Part shown: positions 1-5,837 of the stretch, piece after piece
How the letters are laid out: the number at the start of each line of letters is the position of its first letter
Numbering within the stretch: the first letter of the stretch is position 1
The notes under the pieces: model-generated
The model's database searches: none
Seen by the model: only the letters and a program-made list of their open reading frames with translations
What the model was told of the DNA's origin: nothing
NCBI GenBank assembly: GCA_030446945.1
Contig: JAUJMI010000115.1
Location: 1 to 5,837 of the forward strand
DNA from: Longimicrobium sp.
GTDB lineage: Bacteria; Gemmatimonadota; Gemmatimonadetes; Longimicrobiales; Longimicrobiaceae
DNA: 5,837 bases
Direction of reading: 5' to 3'
Made by a program: the position numbers and the translations under genes

Positions 1-1
1 C

Positions 2-166
2 GAGCTCCGCCGCGCCGGCGCCGACCCCGCCGCGGTGCTGGCGCGCCTCGGCAGCTCCCGCCCCGCGACCGCGCTCCGCATGGCGCGCACGCCGGAAGCC
101 CTCCTGCCGGATCGCACCGGCGCCCTCGCGCTGGCTTCGCACGACGGCGAAGTGCCGCCGCGCTGA
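2..166 (+). CDS. C-terminal end of an unrecognised protein (partial)
   Basis: An open frame enters from the left edge and stops at TGA 164-166, giving 54 residues that end in EVPPR. Nearly every codon ends in G or C (50 of 54 sense codons), the pattern of the other real genes here, which supports coding in this frame. The visible part is rich in Ala, Arg and Leu, with a probable amphipathic helix near the start (DPAAVLARLG). It shows no membrane segment and no motif I recognise. The gene converges on the patatin gene, with 42 bases between the two stops. Because only the tail is present, family and function cannot be stated. The main risk is that a GC-rich frame this short could be open by chance. 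Confidence 0.55.
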   Translation, partial: ELRRAGADPAAVLARLGSSRPATALRMARTPEALLPDRTGALALASHDGEVPPR

Positions 167-171
167 CTCCG

Positions 172-202
172 AGGGCGGCACGCACGCGGATGGGGCCGCC
201 CT
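172..202. terminator. Hairpin between two convergent genes, possible bidirectional terminator
   Basis: An 8-bp perfect stem pairs AGGGCGGC (172-179) with GCCGCCCT (195-202) around a 15-base loop. It lies in the 42-base gap between the stop of the partial plus-strand gene (166) and the stop of the patatin gene (209), where a shared terminator would be expected. Neither side has a T-run, so it is not a classical intrinsic terminator. In DNA this GC-rich an 8-bp stem can also arise by chance. Confidence 0.35.
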
Positions 203-208
203 GCCGGC

Positions 209-2341
209 TCAGAAGCGCTGGCCGATGTCCAGCGTCAGGCGGAGGTTGCCCTTCCGGTGCGCGCCGGCCGTGAGGCTGAAGAGGCCGAAGGGCGTGGAGG
301 TCACCAGCCCCACGTCCGCGCCGCTCACCCACCCGTCGGCATCGCCGAGCTCCGCGACCTCGTCGGTGACGCGGCCCCCGCGGACGCGGGCGCGCAGGTA
401 GGGACCCACGCGTAGCCGGTATGCGGCATCGGCCCCGGCCACCATGCGCGTGCGTCCGCGCCCTTCGCCCCAGCGGTATCCCGGCACCGCGTGCTCGTCG
501 CCCAGCGCGGGGAGCAGGTCGGGGGGCGCGTGGCGGGAAGCGGTGGCGAAGTCCCCCACCGCCGCCACGCGGATGGGGCCGCGCCCCCACCCCACCGACC
601 CGCGGATCTGCGCGCGGCGGTAGGCGAAGTCGCCCCACCGGGCCTCCACCTGCGCGTCGAGCGGGACGCCGGCCACCGGGTAGTCCGCGCGCGGCGCGCT
701 CAGGCGGAGCAAGGGGCCCACGGAGAAGCCGCTCGCTCCATCCTCCACCACCACCCGCTCCGCGCGCATGGTGGCCGAGGCCACCCGCTGCGCCAGGAGC
801 TGCTGGAACTCGACCCCCGCCCACGCCCCGAAGCGCGTCACCCCCAGGTCGTTCCCGCGCGCGCCCGCGGCGTCGAAGTCGCGCACCACTGCGCCGCTCA
901 CGTACCCGCCCGCGCTCCCCACCACGGGAGACAGGCGCACCGGGTACACGCGCGCGGAGGCGGAGGCCCACTGGCGGAGCGGGTCCAGCGAGCCGTCGGC
1001 GGTGAGCACCGCCGGGGCCCGCATCAGCGAGCCGAAGCGCTGGAACGCCGCCCAGATCCGCGCCCCACGGTCGGTGTCGAACCCCGCCGCGCCCGCGAGG
1101 GAGGTGCGCGGCGGCGCCTCCAGGCGGAGCACCAGCGTGGGCTCGGCGCCCCCCTCCTCCACGCGCGCCCAGACCGCTTCGAAGAGCCCGGTGGTGTACA
1201 GCCGGTCCACCGCGGCGAGCACCCGCGCCGGGTCGTACGCGCCCGGGGCCGCGTCGCGGAAGACGTGGCGGGCCAGGCGGACGGTGGCCGAGTCCGGCGC
1301 CTCCACGCGCAGCGCGGAGAAGGCGCGCGGCGCGGGCGGAAGCGCGCGGCGCTCCCGCCGGCCGGGGCCACGCGGCGCGTCGCGCAGCGCGGCCTCCCGC
1401 CCGAGCCGGAAGAGCGGCTCCAGCTCCGCCGGGAAGGTGATCCCCCAGAAGCCGGGGTCGATGTCGGGAACGATCAGCACGTCGGGCCTGGGCTCGCCCT
1501 GCTGCGCGTTTTCCTCCAGCAGGTCCAGCGCGCGACCCGCGACTTGTGTAGGGCTGCGCCCCTCGATCTGCTCCGGCGGGAGCCCCACGTCCACCGCCAG
1601 CATCCGCCCGCGGCTGAGCACCCGCGCGGCGCCGGTGGGGAGGTTGGCCGAGATGCCGCCGTCCACCAGGCTCTGCCCGTCCCACTCCACCGGCGAGAAG
1701 ACGCCCGGGACCGCCATGCTCGCGCGCGCGGCGCGGGCCAGCTCGCCGCGCGCCAGCACCACGGGGCGCCCGGTGCGCAGGTCGGTGGCAACGGCGCGGT
1801 AGCGGCGCGCCAGCCGGTCGAAGTCGCCGCGGCTCCGCGCCTCGGCGTCGAAGAGGAGCTGCACCAGCGCGCGGTTGATCCGCCACTGCGGCACGAACCC
1901 GCGGTTGAAGCGCAGCGGGTCCACCTGCAGGTCGTACACCAGCAGGGGGTAGCGCGCCTCGCGACCGGGGCCCACCAGGAGGGGGGCGGGGGTGAAGATG
2001 TCGCTCCAGTCGATCCCGCGGACGCGCCGCTGGATCTCCTCGGGCGCGTATCCGGCCGCGTACAGCGCCCCCACCAGCGCGCCGATGCTGGTCCCCACCA
2101 CCAGGTCGGGATCGTGGCCGAGCTCCTCCAGCCCCTGGATGGCGCCGGCGTGGACGAGCCCGCGCGAGCCGCCCCCGCTAAGCACCAGCGACTCGCCAGC
2201 GGACCGGGGAGCGGGGTCGGCGGCCGCGGCGGTGTTCTGCGCCGCGGCGGGTGCGGCAGCCAAAAGCGCCGCGGCGGCAATGCGCAGCGGCGCGAAACGT
2301 GGACGAACGGTCAGATCGGCACCCCTCCCTCGGTCGTACAT
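209..2341 (-). CDS. Patatin-like phospholipase with POTRA and outer-membrane beta-barrel (PlpD / type Vd-like)
   Basis: The 710-residue protein is predicted to be an exported lipid acyl hydrolase. A signal peptide is visible at residues 1-34 (basic stretch, then an Ala/Leu core at 21-34, likely cleavage APAAA|Q). The patatin domain spans about 50-320, with oxyanion loop GGGSRG (56-61), nucleophile Ser85 in GTSIG (83-87), and catalytic Asp227 in DGG, so the Ser-Asp dyad is intact. A single POTRA-like domain follows at about 339-411 (it includes the motif LYTTGLFEAV). Residues 412-710 have the alternating pattern of a transmembrane barrel and end in IGQRF, the terminal Phe expected of a BAM-recognised beta-signal. 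In Pseudomonas PlpD, the type Vd prototype, the same order carries the lipase to the cell surface. That this homologue secretes or displays its patatin domain is inference. It lies downstream of a PAP2 phosphatase gene on the same strand, separated by 164 bases including an inverted repeat. The ATG at 2341 has no convincing ribosome site; codon 10 is an alternative start. Confidence 0.9.
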   Translation of the reverse strand: MYDRGRGADLTVRPRFAPLRIAAAALLAAAPAAAQNTAAAADPAPRSAGESLVLSGGGSRGLVHAGAIQGLEELGHDPDLVVGTSIGALVGALYAAGYAPEEIQRRVRGIDWSDIFTPAPLLVGPGREARYPLLVYDLQVDPLRFNRGFVPQWRINRALVQLLFDAEARSRGDFDRLARRYRAVATDLRTGRPVVLARGELARAARASMAVPGVFSPVEWDGQSLVDGGISANLPTGAARVLSRGRMLAVDVGLPPEQIEGRSPTQVAGRALDLLEENAQQGEPRPDVLIVPDIDPGFWGITFPAELEPLFRLGREAALRDAPRGPGRRERRALPPAPRAFSALRVEAPDSATVRLARHVFRDAAPGAYDPARVLAAVDRLYTTGLFEAVWARVEEGGAEPTLVLRLEAPPRTSLAGAAGFDTDRGARIWAAFQRFGSLMRAPAVLTADGSLDPLRQWASASARVYPVRLSPVVGSAGGYVSGAVVRDFDAAGARGNDLGVTRFGAWAGVEFQQLLAQRVASATMRAERVVVEDGASGFSVGPLLRLSAPRADYPVAGVPLDAQVEARWGDFAYRRAQIRGSVGWGRGPIRVAAVGDFATASRHAPPDLLPALGDEHAVPGYRWGEGRGRTRMVAGADAAYRLRVGPYLRARVRGGRVTDEVAELGDADGWVSGADVGLVTSTPFGLFSLTAGAHRKGNLRLTLDIGQRF
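2312..2331 (-). promoter_or_regulatory. Shine-Dalgarno-like sequence and alternative CTG start inside the patatin reading frame
   Basis: On the minus strand a purine block GAGGGAGGGG (2331-2322) precedes an in-frame CTG (2314-2312, codon 10) by 7 bases; its GGAGG core is 9 bases away. Starting there would remove nine mostly polar residues and give a signal peptide with a short basic n-region (TVRPRFAPLR) before the hydrophobic core, a more typical length. The annotated ATG at 2341 has only a weak GGA upstream. CTG starts are rare, so this is an alternative and not a replacement. Confidence 0.3.
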
Positions 2342-2433
2342 GCGATGGTCCGTGGCCGTAGCGCCACGCTCCGGTGGGTTACGGACGAACCATGCCGCCG
2401 CAGCGTCACGCCGAACCGAACAGCGATCTCACA

Positions 2434-2486
2434 CAGAGACACGGAGGAGAACGCGAGAAGTTCTCTCTCAATCCTCCGTGTCTCTG
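2434..2486. repeat. 15-bp perfect inverted repeat (REP/MITE-like or transcript-end hairpin)
   Basis: CAGAGACACGGAGGA (2434-2448) and its exact reverse complement (2472-2486) flank a 23-base loop, which can fold a further small stem (GAAC 2449-2452 with GTTC 2460-2463). The element lies between the PAP2 stop (2506) and the patatin start (2341). The surrounding 100 bases (2421-2520) are 56% GC, clearly lower than the flanking genes, which suggests a separate origin. No T-run follows the stem on the minus strand, so it is not a standard intrinsic terminator, although it could protect or end the PAP2 transcript. The core sequence resembles short intergenic repeats I associate with GC-rich environmental bacteria; copy number cannot be judged from one copy. 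Confidence 0.7.
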
Positions 2487-2505
2487 AGCGGACCCTGCGG
2501 TTTCT

Positions 2506-3159
2506 TCACTTCTCCAGGTCTTCTTCCTGCGCGGCGAGCTCGGGACGCCGATAGCGGAAGTAGCGCACGGCGCTCAGGCCCAGGCCGCAGAACGATGCCC
2601 AGGCCAGGCCGGTGGCGTAGCCGCCCAGCACGTCGGAGGGCCAGTGCACCCCCAGGTACATCCGCGACCAGCCGACAAGCGCCACGATCGTCGTAGCCGC
2701 GCCGATGGTGAGCCAGCGGAGGCCGCGCTGCGGGATCAGGCGCGCGACCAGGTACGCAAGAGTCGCGTAGCCCACCATCGCCGTGATGGAGTGGCCGGAG
2801 GGGAAGGATGCCTGGAACGCGTGCGGCGTGCGCCAGGGGAAGAGGTCGGGGCGCGGGCGGTTGAAGAACGCCTTGAGGATGCTGCTCAGAATCCAGGAGC
2901 CGCCCAGCGCGATCCACAGCAGCACCGCGGAGTAGCGGTGGCGGCTCCCCCACAGGTACATGCTGGCGAGCGCCACCACGATCCCCACCACCAGACCCGA
3001 GCCCAGCGCGGTCACGTTCATGGCGAAGTCGTCCAGCTGCGGGTTCGCCTGCTTGTTCAGCCCGAGGAGGATGGCGCGGTCGACCGCCTCCGTCTCCCCG
3101 TGGGTGACGGCGTCGGCGAGGGCGGCGAAGCCGGCCACGCCGGCCAGCATCACCGCCAT
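2506..3159 (-). CDS. PAP2-family membrane phosphatase, N-terminally shortened by an upstream in-frame stop
   Basis: The readable part is 217 residues. PAP2 enzymes are integral membrane phosphatases acting on phosphatidate, undecaprenyl diphosphate or related lipid phosphates. All three active-site motifs are present: K96-x6-R103-P104, PSGH (120-123), and S165-R166-x5-H172-x3-D176, so the phosphohistidine catalytic residues are intact. Hydrophobic segments lie at about 1-18, 49-70, 77-95, 124-141, 149-164 and 177-198, with a charged cytoplasmic-looking tail ending DLEK. The ATG at 3159 is the first ATG after an in-frame TGA at 3198-3196, has no purine-rich ribosome site, and starts within the first membrane helix. 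The same frame continues upstream of the TGA to ATG 3282; reading through would give 258 residues, more natural for the family. The gene is either a recent pseudogene, a shortened but working gene, or carries a sequencing error. The lipid substrate cannot be told from sequence; the patatin gene follows on the same strand. Confidence 0.85.
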   Translation of the reverse strand: MAVMLAGVAGFAALADAVTHGETEAVDRAILLGLNKQANPQLDDFAMNVTALGSGLVVGIVVALASMYLWGSRHRYSAVLLWIALGGSWILSSILKAFFNRPRPDLFPWRTPHAFQASFPSGHSITAMVGYATLAYLVARLIPQRGLRWLTIGAATTIVALVGWSRMYLGVHWPSDVLGGYATGLAWASFCGLGLSAVRYFRYRRPELAAQEEDLEK

Positions 3160-3282
3160 CGCCAGCAGGAGGAAGGTGCCGACGGCGGCGTGGAATCACT
3201 CCACCCGCCGGCCGAGGCCGCGCAGCAGGGGGCGCAGGAAGCCCCGCTCGGGATGCTCGGGTGCGTGCCTGGGCGTGTTCAT
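3160..3282 (-). pseudogene. Cut-off N-terminal part of the PAP2 gene, ending at an in-frame TGA
   Basis: ATG 3282-3280 begins 28 codons (MNTPRHAPEHPERG..., ending GLGRRVE) that stop at TGA 3198-3196. After the TGA the same frame continues as FHAAVGTFLLLA straight into the PAP2 methionine at 3159. Together they make a basic cytoplasmic N-terminus followed by a complete first membrane helix, as in many PAP2 proteins. A single base change, TGG to TGA (plus-strand C to T at 3196), would explain the break; Trp there would read RRVEWFHAAVG. No purine-rich ribosome site is seen ahead of ATG 3282, so the original start is inferred from length and continuity. Confidence 0.55.
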
Positions 3283-3316
3283 GGGTGCAGCGGCGCGCAG
3301 AAACCGTTCCGCGCCC

Positions 3317-3345
3317 TTGCGCCGGGCGGGGGCCCACGGTACGCT
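3317..3345 (+). promoter_or_regulatory. Possible sigma70-type promoter giving a near-leaderless ABC operon transcript
   Basis: TTGCGC (3317-3322) and TACGCT (3340-3345) are separated by 17 bases and match the best-conserved positions of the -35 (TTG) and -10 (TA...T) boxes, though only 3 of 6 each. Transcription would start near 3352, on or one base before the ATPase ATG at 3353. No Shine-Dalgarno sequence precedes that ATG, which fits a leaderless message. The evidence is weak because boxes this degenerate occur by chance. Confidence 0.3.
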
Positions 3346-3352
3346 CCCGCCC

Positions 3353-4276
3353 ATGATCCGCTTCACCGACGTGGTAAAGGAATTCGCCGGGCCGCTGGCG
3401 CGCGCGCGCGGCGGACCCGTGCGCGCCCTGGACGGCGTGACGCTGGAAGTGCCCCCCGGCACCGCGTTGGGGATCGTGGGACCCAATGGCGCCGGCAAGA
3501 GCACGCTGATCCGCCTGCTCCTGGGCTACATCCGCCCCACCCGAGGACGGGTGGAGGTGCACGGGATGGGGCCGCGCGGCTACGTGGAGAAGCACGGCGT
3601 GGCCTACGTGTCCGAACTGGTGGCGATCCCACCCTCCTGGACCACGCGCGGCGCGCTGGACGCCTACGCGGCCCTGGCCGAGGTGGAGCACGCCCGCGCC
3701 CGCGTGGGCGAGGTGATGGAGCGCATGGAGATCGCGGAGGTGGCCCAGCGCAGGGTGCGCTACCTGTCCAAGGGGAACCTGCAGCGCCTGGCGATGGCGC
3801 AGGCGCTGCTCGCGCCGCGCGGCGTGATGGTGCTGGACGAGCCCACCAGCGGCCTGGACCCCGAGTGGATCGCGCGGCTGCGCAGCGTGGTGGCCGAGTG
3901 GCGCGCCGAAGATCCCAATCGCATCGTGCTGATCGCGTCGCACAACCTGGACGAGCTGGAGCGCACCGCGGACCGGGTGGCCGTGCTGGAGAGCGGGCGC
4001 GTGCGCGAGCTGCTGGACCTGCGCTCCGCCGAGGGCGTCAACCCGCCCTACCGCCTGGAGGTGGAGGACACCCCCGGCGCCGTGGAGGCGGTGCACGAGA
4101 TCTTCCCCGGCGCGCTGGAGGAGGAGGGCGCGCCCTGGGCCTTCCGCGTGGAGCCCGCCTCGCCGCGCGAGGTGAGCGAGCGCCTGGCCGCGCTGCTGGC
4201 GCGCGGGGTGGTGGTGCGCGCGCTGGCGCCGCAGCGGCTGCGCCTGGAAGAGCGCGTGCGCGGAGGCGCGCGATGA
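3353..4276 (+). CDS. ABC transporter ATP-binding protein (ABC-2 exporter type)
   Basis: The 307-residue ATPase should power the membrane permease encoded next to it. Visible motifs in order: Walker A GPNGAGKST (43-51), signature LSKGNLQ (138-144, in place of the usual LSGGQ), Walker B VMVLDE (158-163, catalytic Glu163), D-loop SGLD (166-169), and switch His197. At the Q-loop the usual Gln appears to be replaced by Glu88 (YVSE). Residues from about 230 on form a C-terminal accessory region resembling the DUF4162-type tail of ABC-2 ATPases. The frame is open upstream of 3353, but the ATG there starts directly with the normal MIRFTDVVKEF first strand, so longer starts are rejected. The stop overlaps the permease start in ATGA, implying translational coupling. 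It is divergent from the PAP2 gene, with 70 bases between the ATG here and the inferred PAP2 ATG at 3282. The substrate is unknown. Confidence 0.93.
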   Translation: MIRFTDVVKEFAGPLARARGGPVRALDGVTLEVPPGTALGIVGPNGAGKSTLIRLLLGYIRPTRGRVEVHGMGPRGYVEKHGVAYVSELVAIPPSWTTRGALDAYAALAEVEHARARVGEVMERMEIAEVAQRRVRYLSKGNLQRLAMAQALLAPRGVMVLDEPTSGLDPEWIARLRSVVAEWRAEDPNRIVLIASHNLDELERTADRVAVLESGRVRELLDLRSAEGVNPPYRLEVEDTPGAVEAVHEIFPGALEEEGAPWAFRVEPASPREVSERLAALLARGVVVRALAPQRLRLEERVRGGAR

Positions 4277-4995
4277 TCCCCATCCTCCTTCGGCAGCTCC
4301 GCTGGCGGATCGCCGCGCTGGTGCTGGCCGGCTTCGTCTTCTACCTGGGCGACCCCGCGCTCCACGAGCACCCCGCCGAGACGCCCGGCGACGTGGCCGA
4401 GCTGCTGGAGCCGTTCGGCATCTCCTTCACCATCGCCAACCTTGCGACGGTGGGGATGGTGGCGCTGCTGGCCGGCTTCATCGCCGCGGACCGGCGGCGC
4501 GGCTACTACCGCCTGGCCTTCTCGCACCCCACCCGCCCGCTGGCCTTCTACGGCCTGCGCTGGGTGCTCTCGCTGGCGCTGGCGATGCTGGCGGGAGCCT
4601 TCTTCTGGCTCTTCGCCCAGCTCGCGGCGTGGGGAGGGATCCGCGTGGGCCCGTCCTTCCTCCTCCAGGCGCTCCTCCTGGCGGTGGTGTACGGCGGGAT
4701 CACCGCCTTCTTCTCCGCGCTGCTGCCGCGCGGCGACGCCATCCTGGCGGTGATCCTCTTCTTCCTCACCGACTTCTGGCTGACGCTGGTGGCCGAGTCG
4801 CCGGTGCTCCCCTTCACCCCCGGCGTGCGCGCGGCGATCTCGTTCGTCCTGCCGCCGCACTCGGCCGTGAGCGACGTCTACAACGCGCTCCTTTCCGGCG
4901 GGGTGGCGTGGGGCGCGGCGGCCTACGCGCTGGGCTACGGCCTCTTCTGGCTGGTCCTGGCCGGCCTGCTGGTGAAGTACCGCGAGTGGCCCTGA
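4273..4995 (+). CDS. ABC-2-type permease subunit, six membrane helices
   Basis: The 240-residue membrane protein has hydrophobic segments at about 13-25, 54-72, 92-118, 129-151, 156-174 and 213-234, the six-helix plan of ABC-2 permeases. The cytoplasmic stretch DRRRGYYRLAFSHPTRPLAF (73-92) matches the loop after helix 2 that often carries a short-range Pro/Arg motif and contacts the ATPase in this superfamily. A hydrophilic loop follows helix 1 (about 27-50). Its ATG overlaps the ATPase stop by 4 bases, which fixes both the start and the partnership. Two copies would pair with two ATPase subunits in a functional transporter; this is family knowledge. Nothing in the sequence identifies the cargo: no resistance or bacteriocin-immunity gene is nearby. 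The tail KYREWP is short, and the stop lies 24 bases from the end of the convergent membrane-protein gene. Confidence 0.85.
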   Translation: MIPILLRQLRWRIAALVLAGFVFYLGDPALHEHPAETPGDVAELLEPFGISFTIANLATVGMVALLAGFIAADRRRGYYRLAFSHPTRPLAFYGLRWVLSLALAMLAGAFFWLFAQLAAWGGIRVGPSFLLQALLLAVVYGGITAFFSALLPRGDAILAVILFFLTDFWLTLVAESPVLPFTPGVRAAISFVLPPHSAVSDVYNALLSGGVAWGAAAYALGYGLFWLVLAGLLVKYREWP

Positions 4996-5019
4996 GCGGG
5001 GTGCGAACCGGCACGGAGC

Positions 5020-5784
5020 TCATCCCGCGCTCGGCCTGGCCGGCGGGGAAGGGACGAGAAGCCCGTGAACGAACGCGCCCCGCCGGGCCAGCGTCCACCG
5101 CCGGACCGCCAGGCCCATGCACAGCGACCCGAACGCAAGGCGATACAGCTGCATCGACACGGCCGAGGGACGCCAACCCGCGTCCACGTGGGCCGCCATC
5201 CACGCGAACCAGAGCGCGTTCAGCGGGAGCGGGATGGCATAGGCGAGCAGAAAGGCGATCAGCAGCCGGTCCACCACGTCCGTGACCATTGCCGAAGCGA
5301 GGGCGCAGACCAGTAGAAGCAGGGCGAGCGAATCCAGCACCGCCACCCGCTGGAAGTGAAGAGCGAAATCCAGGCTCCCCTCCAGCCAGCCGATCCCCGC
5401 ACCCATCGCGGAGGCGGCCACGAGCACGAGGGGAGGGATCCAGCGCCGGTCCAGTCGGGAGTCGCGCGCGGCGAGAGCGTAGCCGAAGAGGAGAAACGCG
5501 AGCGCGAACGGCACCGTTTCGCGGCTGTGGTTCCATGCCGGAGCCCACCGCATGTAGCCGGCCCACGCGCGCGAGCCTTCGCCGTGGAGGACCGCCCGCG
5601 CGCCGTGAACGTTCTGAAGCGTCGCGCTCACGCCGATCAGCAGTAGGGCCAGGCCGGCCATGCGCCAGCTCACCCGGTACCGACCCGGGAAGCCCCCCGA
5701 ATGGCGGCTCGCGGCGACCCCGGCCGCCCCCGCGCAGGCGAGCACGACGCCGTTGACCGCCTGCAGGATTAGGGTGAGCGGCAA
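5020..5784 (-). CDS. Unrecognised integral membrane protein with about seven helices
   Basis: I do not recognise this 254-residue protein. Hydrophobic segments fall at about 3-25, 42-59, 90-106, 115-134, 147-170, 173-198 and 211-227, suggesting seven membrane helices and a short Pro-rich tail. Conserved-looking polar clusters sit outside the helices: NVHGARAVLHGEGSRAW (58-74) and MRWAPAWNHSRET (78-90), with several His, Arg and Glu. The lengthy loop between helices 2 and 3 could be a functional site. There is no lysine in helix 7, so it is not a rhodopsin, and no kinase or enzyme domain is attached. The start shown is a TTG (5784-5782) without a ribosome site. The frame stays open to the right edge of the window, so the true start may lie upstream or beyond it. 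GC-rich third positions and the regular helix pattern support a real gene. It runs convergently into the ABC permease gene. Confidence 0.7.
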   Translation of the reverse strand: MPLTLILQAVNGVVLACAGAAGVAASRHSGGFPGRYRVSWRMAGLALLLIGVSATLQNVHGARAVLHGEGSRAWAGYMRWAPAWNHSRETVPFALAFLLFGYALAARDSRLDRRWIPPLVLVAASAMGAGIGWLEGSLDFALHFQRVAVLDSLALLLLVCALASAMVTDVVDRLLIAFLLAYAIPLPLNALWFAWMAAHVDAGWRPSAVSMQLYRLAFGSLCMGLAVRRWTLARRGAFVHGLLVPSPPARPSAG

Positions 5785-5837
5785 TGGCAGGGAGGCGGGT
5801 TTCGTGGTGGGTCGCCGGCCGCAGGCAGTTCGCGGGA

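Noticed and set aside
2434..2486. The inverted repeat as a CRISPR unit or classical intrinsic terminator
   Set aside because: There is only one unit with no spacers or tandem copies, and no T-run follows the stem on the minus strand.
491..2554. A 687-codon plus-strand open frame antisense to the patatin gene, plus shorter ones at 421-1005 and 768-1802
   Set aside because: The translations are Arg/His/Pro/Gly-rich low-complexity with no motif. Such frames stay open as a mirror of GC-rich third positions, and the opposite strand encodes a complete patatin with intact catalytic motifs.
3196..3198. Selenocysteine at the PAP2 TGA
   Set aside because: The position is the edge of a membrane helix and not an active site, and I could not see a convincing stem-loop of SECIS type just downstream; a Trp-to-stop change is simpler.
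2644..3352. Upstream extensions of the ABC ATPase frame (from 2960) and the permease frame (from 2644)
   Set aside because: These extensions overlap the PAP2 gene antisense and have no family-like sequence. Both proteins begin normally at 3353 and 4273, and the ATGA overlap fixes the second start.
2468..4096. A 542-codon minus-strand open frame across PAP2 and the ABC ATPase
   Set aside because: It is a different frame from the PAP2 gene, with Ala/Arg/Gly/His-rich filler and no domain; it is a composition artefact.
4048..4860. A 270-codon minus-strand frame antisense to the permease
   Set aside because: The translation is highly charged (Glu/Arg/Gln/His-rich), the antisense image of hydrophobic membrane codons.

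Overview
The window comes from a very GC-rich genome. Its coding regions use almost only G or C at third codon positions, which keeps many antisense and out-of-frame readings open by chance. The organism has an outer membrane: the largest gene encodes an exported patatin-type phospholipase fused to a beta-barrel that ends in phenylalanine. The protein styles and the GC-rich compact layout remind me of Gemmatimonadota (Longimicrobium-like), but this is an impression and not a demonstrated assignment. Other GC-rich diderm groups such as Myxococcota remain possible.

Layout, left to right. Bases 2-166 (+) are the last 54 codons of an unrecognised protein. It converges, across a short hairpin-bearing gap, on a minus-strand gene (2341 to 209) for a 710-residue patatin / POTRA / outer-membrane barrel protein of the PlpD (type Vd) kind. 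Upstream of that gene lies a 164-base gap holding a striking 15-bp perfect inverted repeat (2434-2486), noticeably less GC-rich than its surroundings. Next on the minus strand is a PAP2-family membrane phosphatase (readable 3159 to 2506) with all three catalytic motifs. Its frame continues upstream to a likely original ATG at 3282 but is interrupted by an in-frame TGA at 3198-3196, inside or just before the first membrane helix.

Divergent from the PAP2 gene is a two-gene plus-strand operon: an ABC ATPase (3353-4276) and a six-helix ABC-2-type permease (4273-4995), coupled by a 4-base ATGA overlap. A possible promoter places the transcription start almost on the ATPase ATG, so its message may be leaderless. 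Twenty-four bases beyond the permease stop is the end of a convergent minus-strand gene (5784 to 5020) for an unrecognised protein with about seven membrane helices. Its frame stays open to the window edge, so its start is uncertain.

Functionally this is a cell-envelope neighbourhood: lipid hydrolysis at the outer membrane, lipid-phosphate hydrolysis at the inner membrane, a small exporter of unknown substrate, and an unknown membrane protein. Nothing shows that they form one pathway. I do not see a clear new biological system. The observations most worth checking are the interrupted PAP2 frame, the intergenic inverted repeat, and the unknown seven-helix protein.
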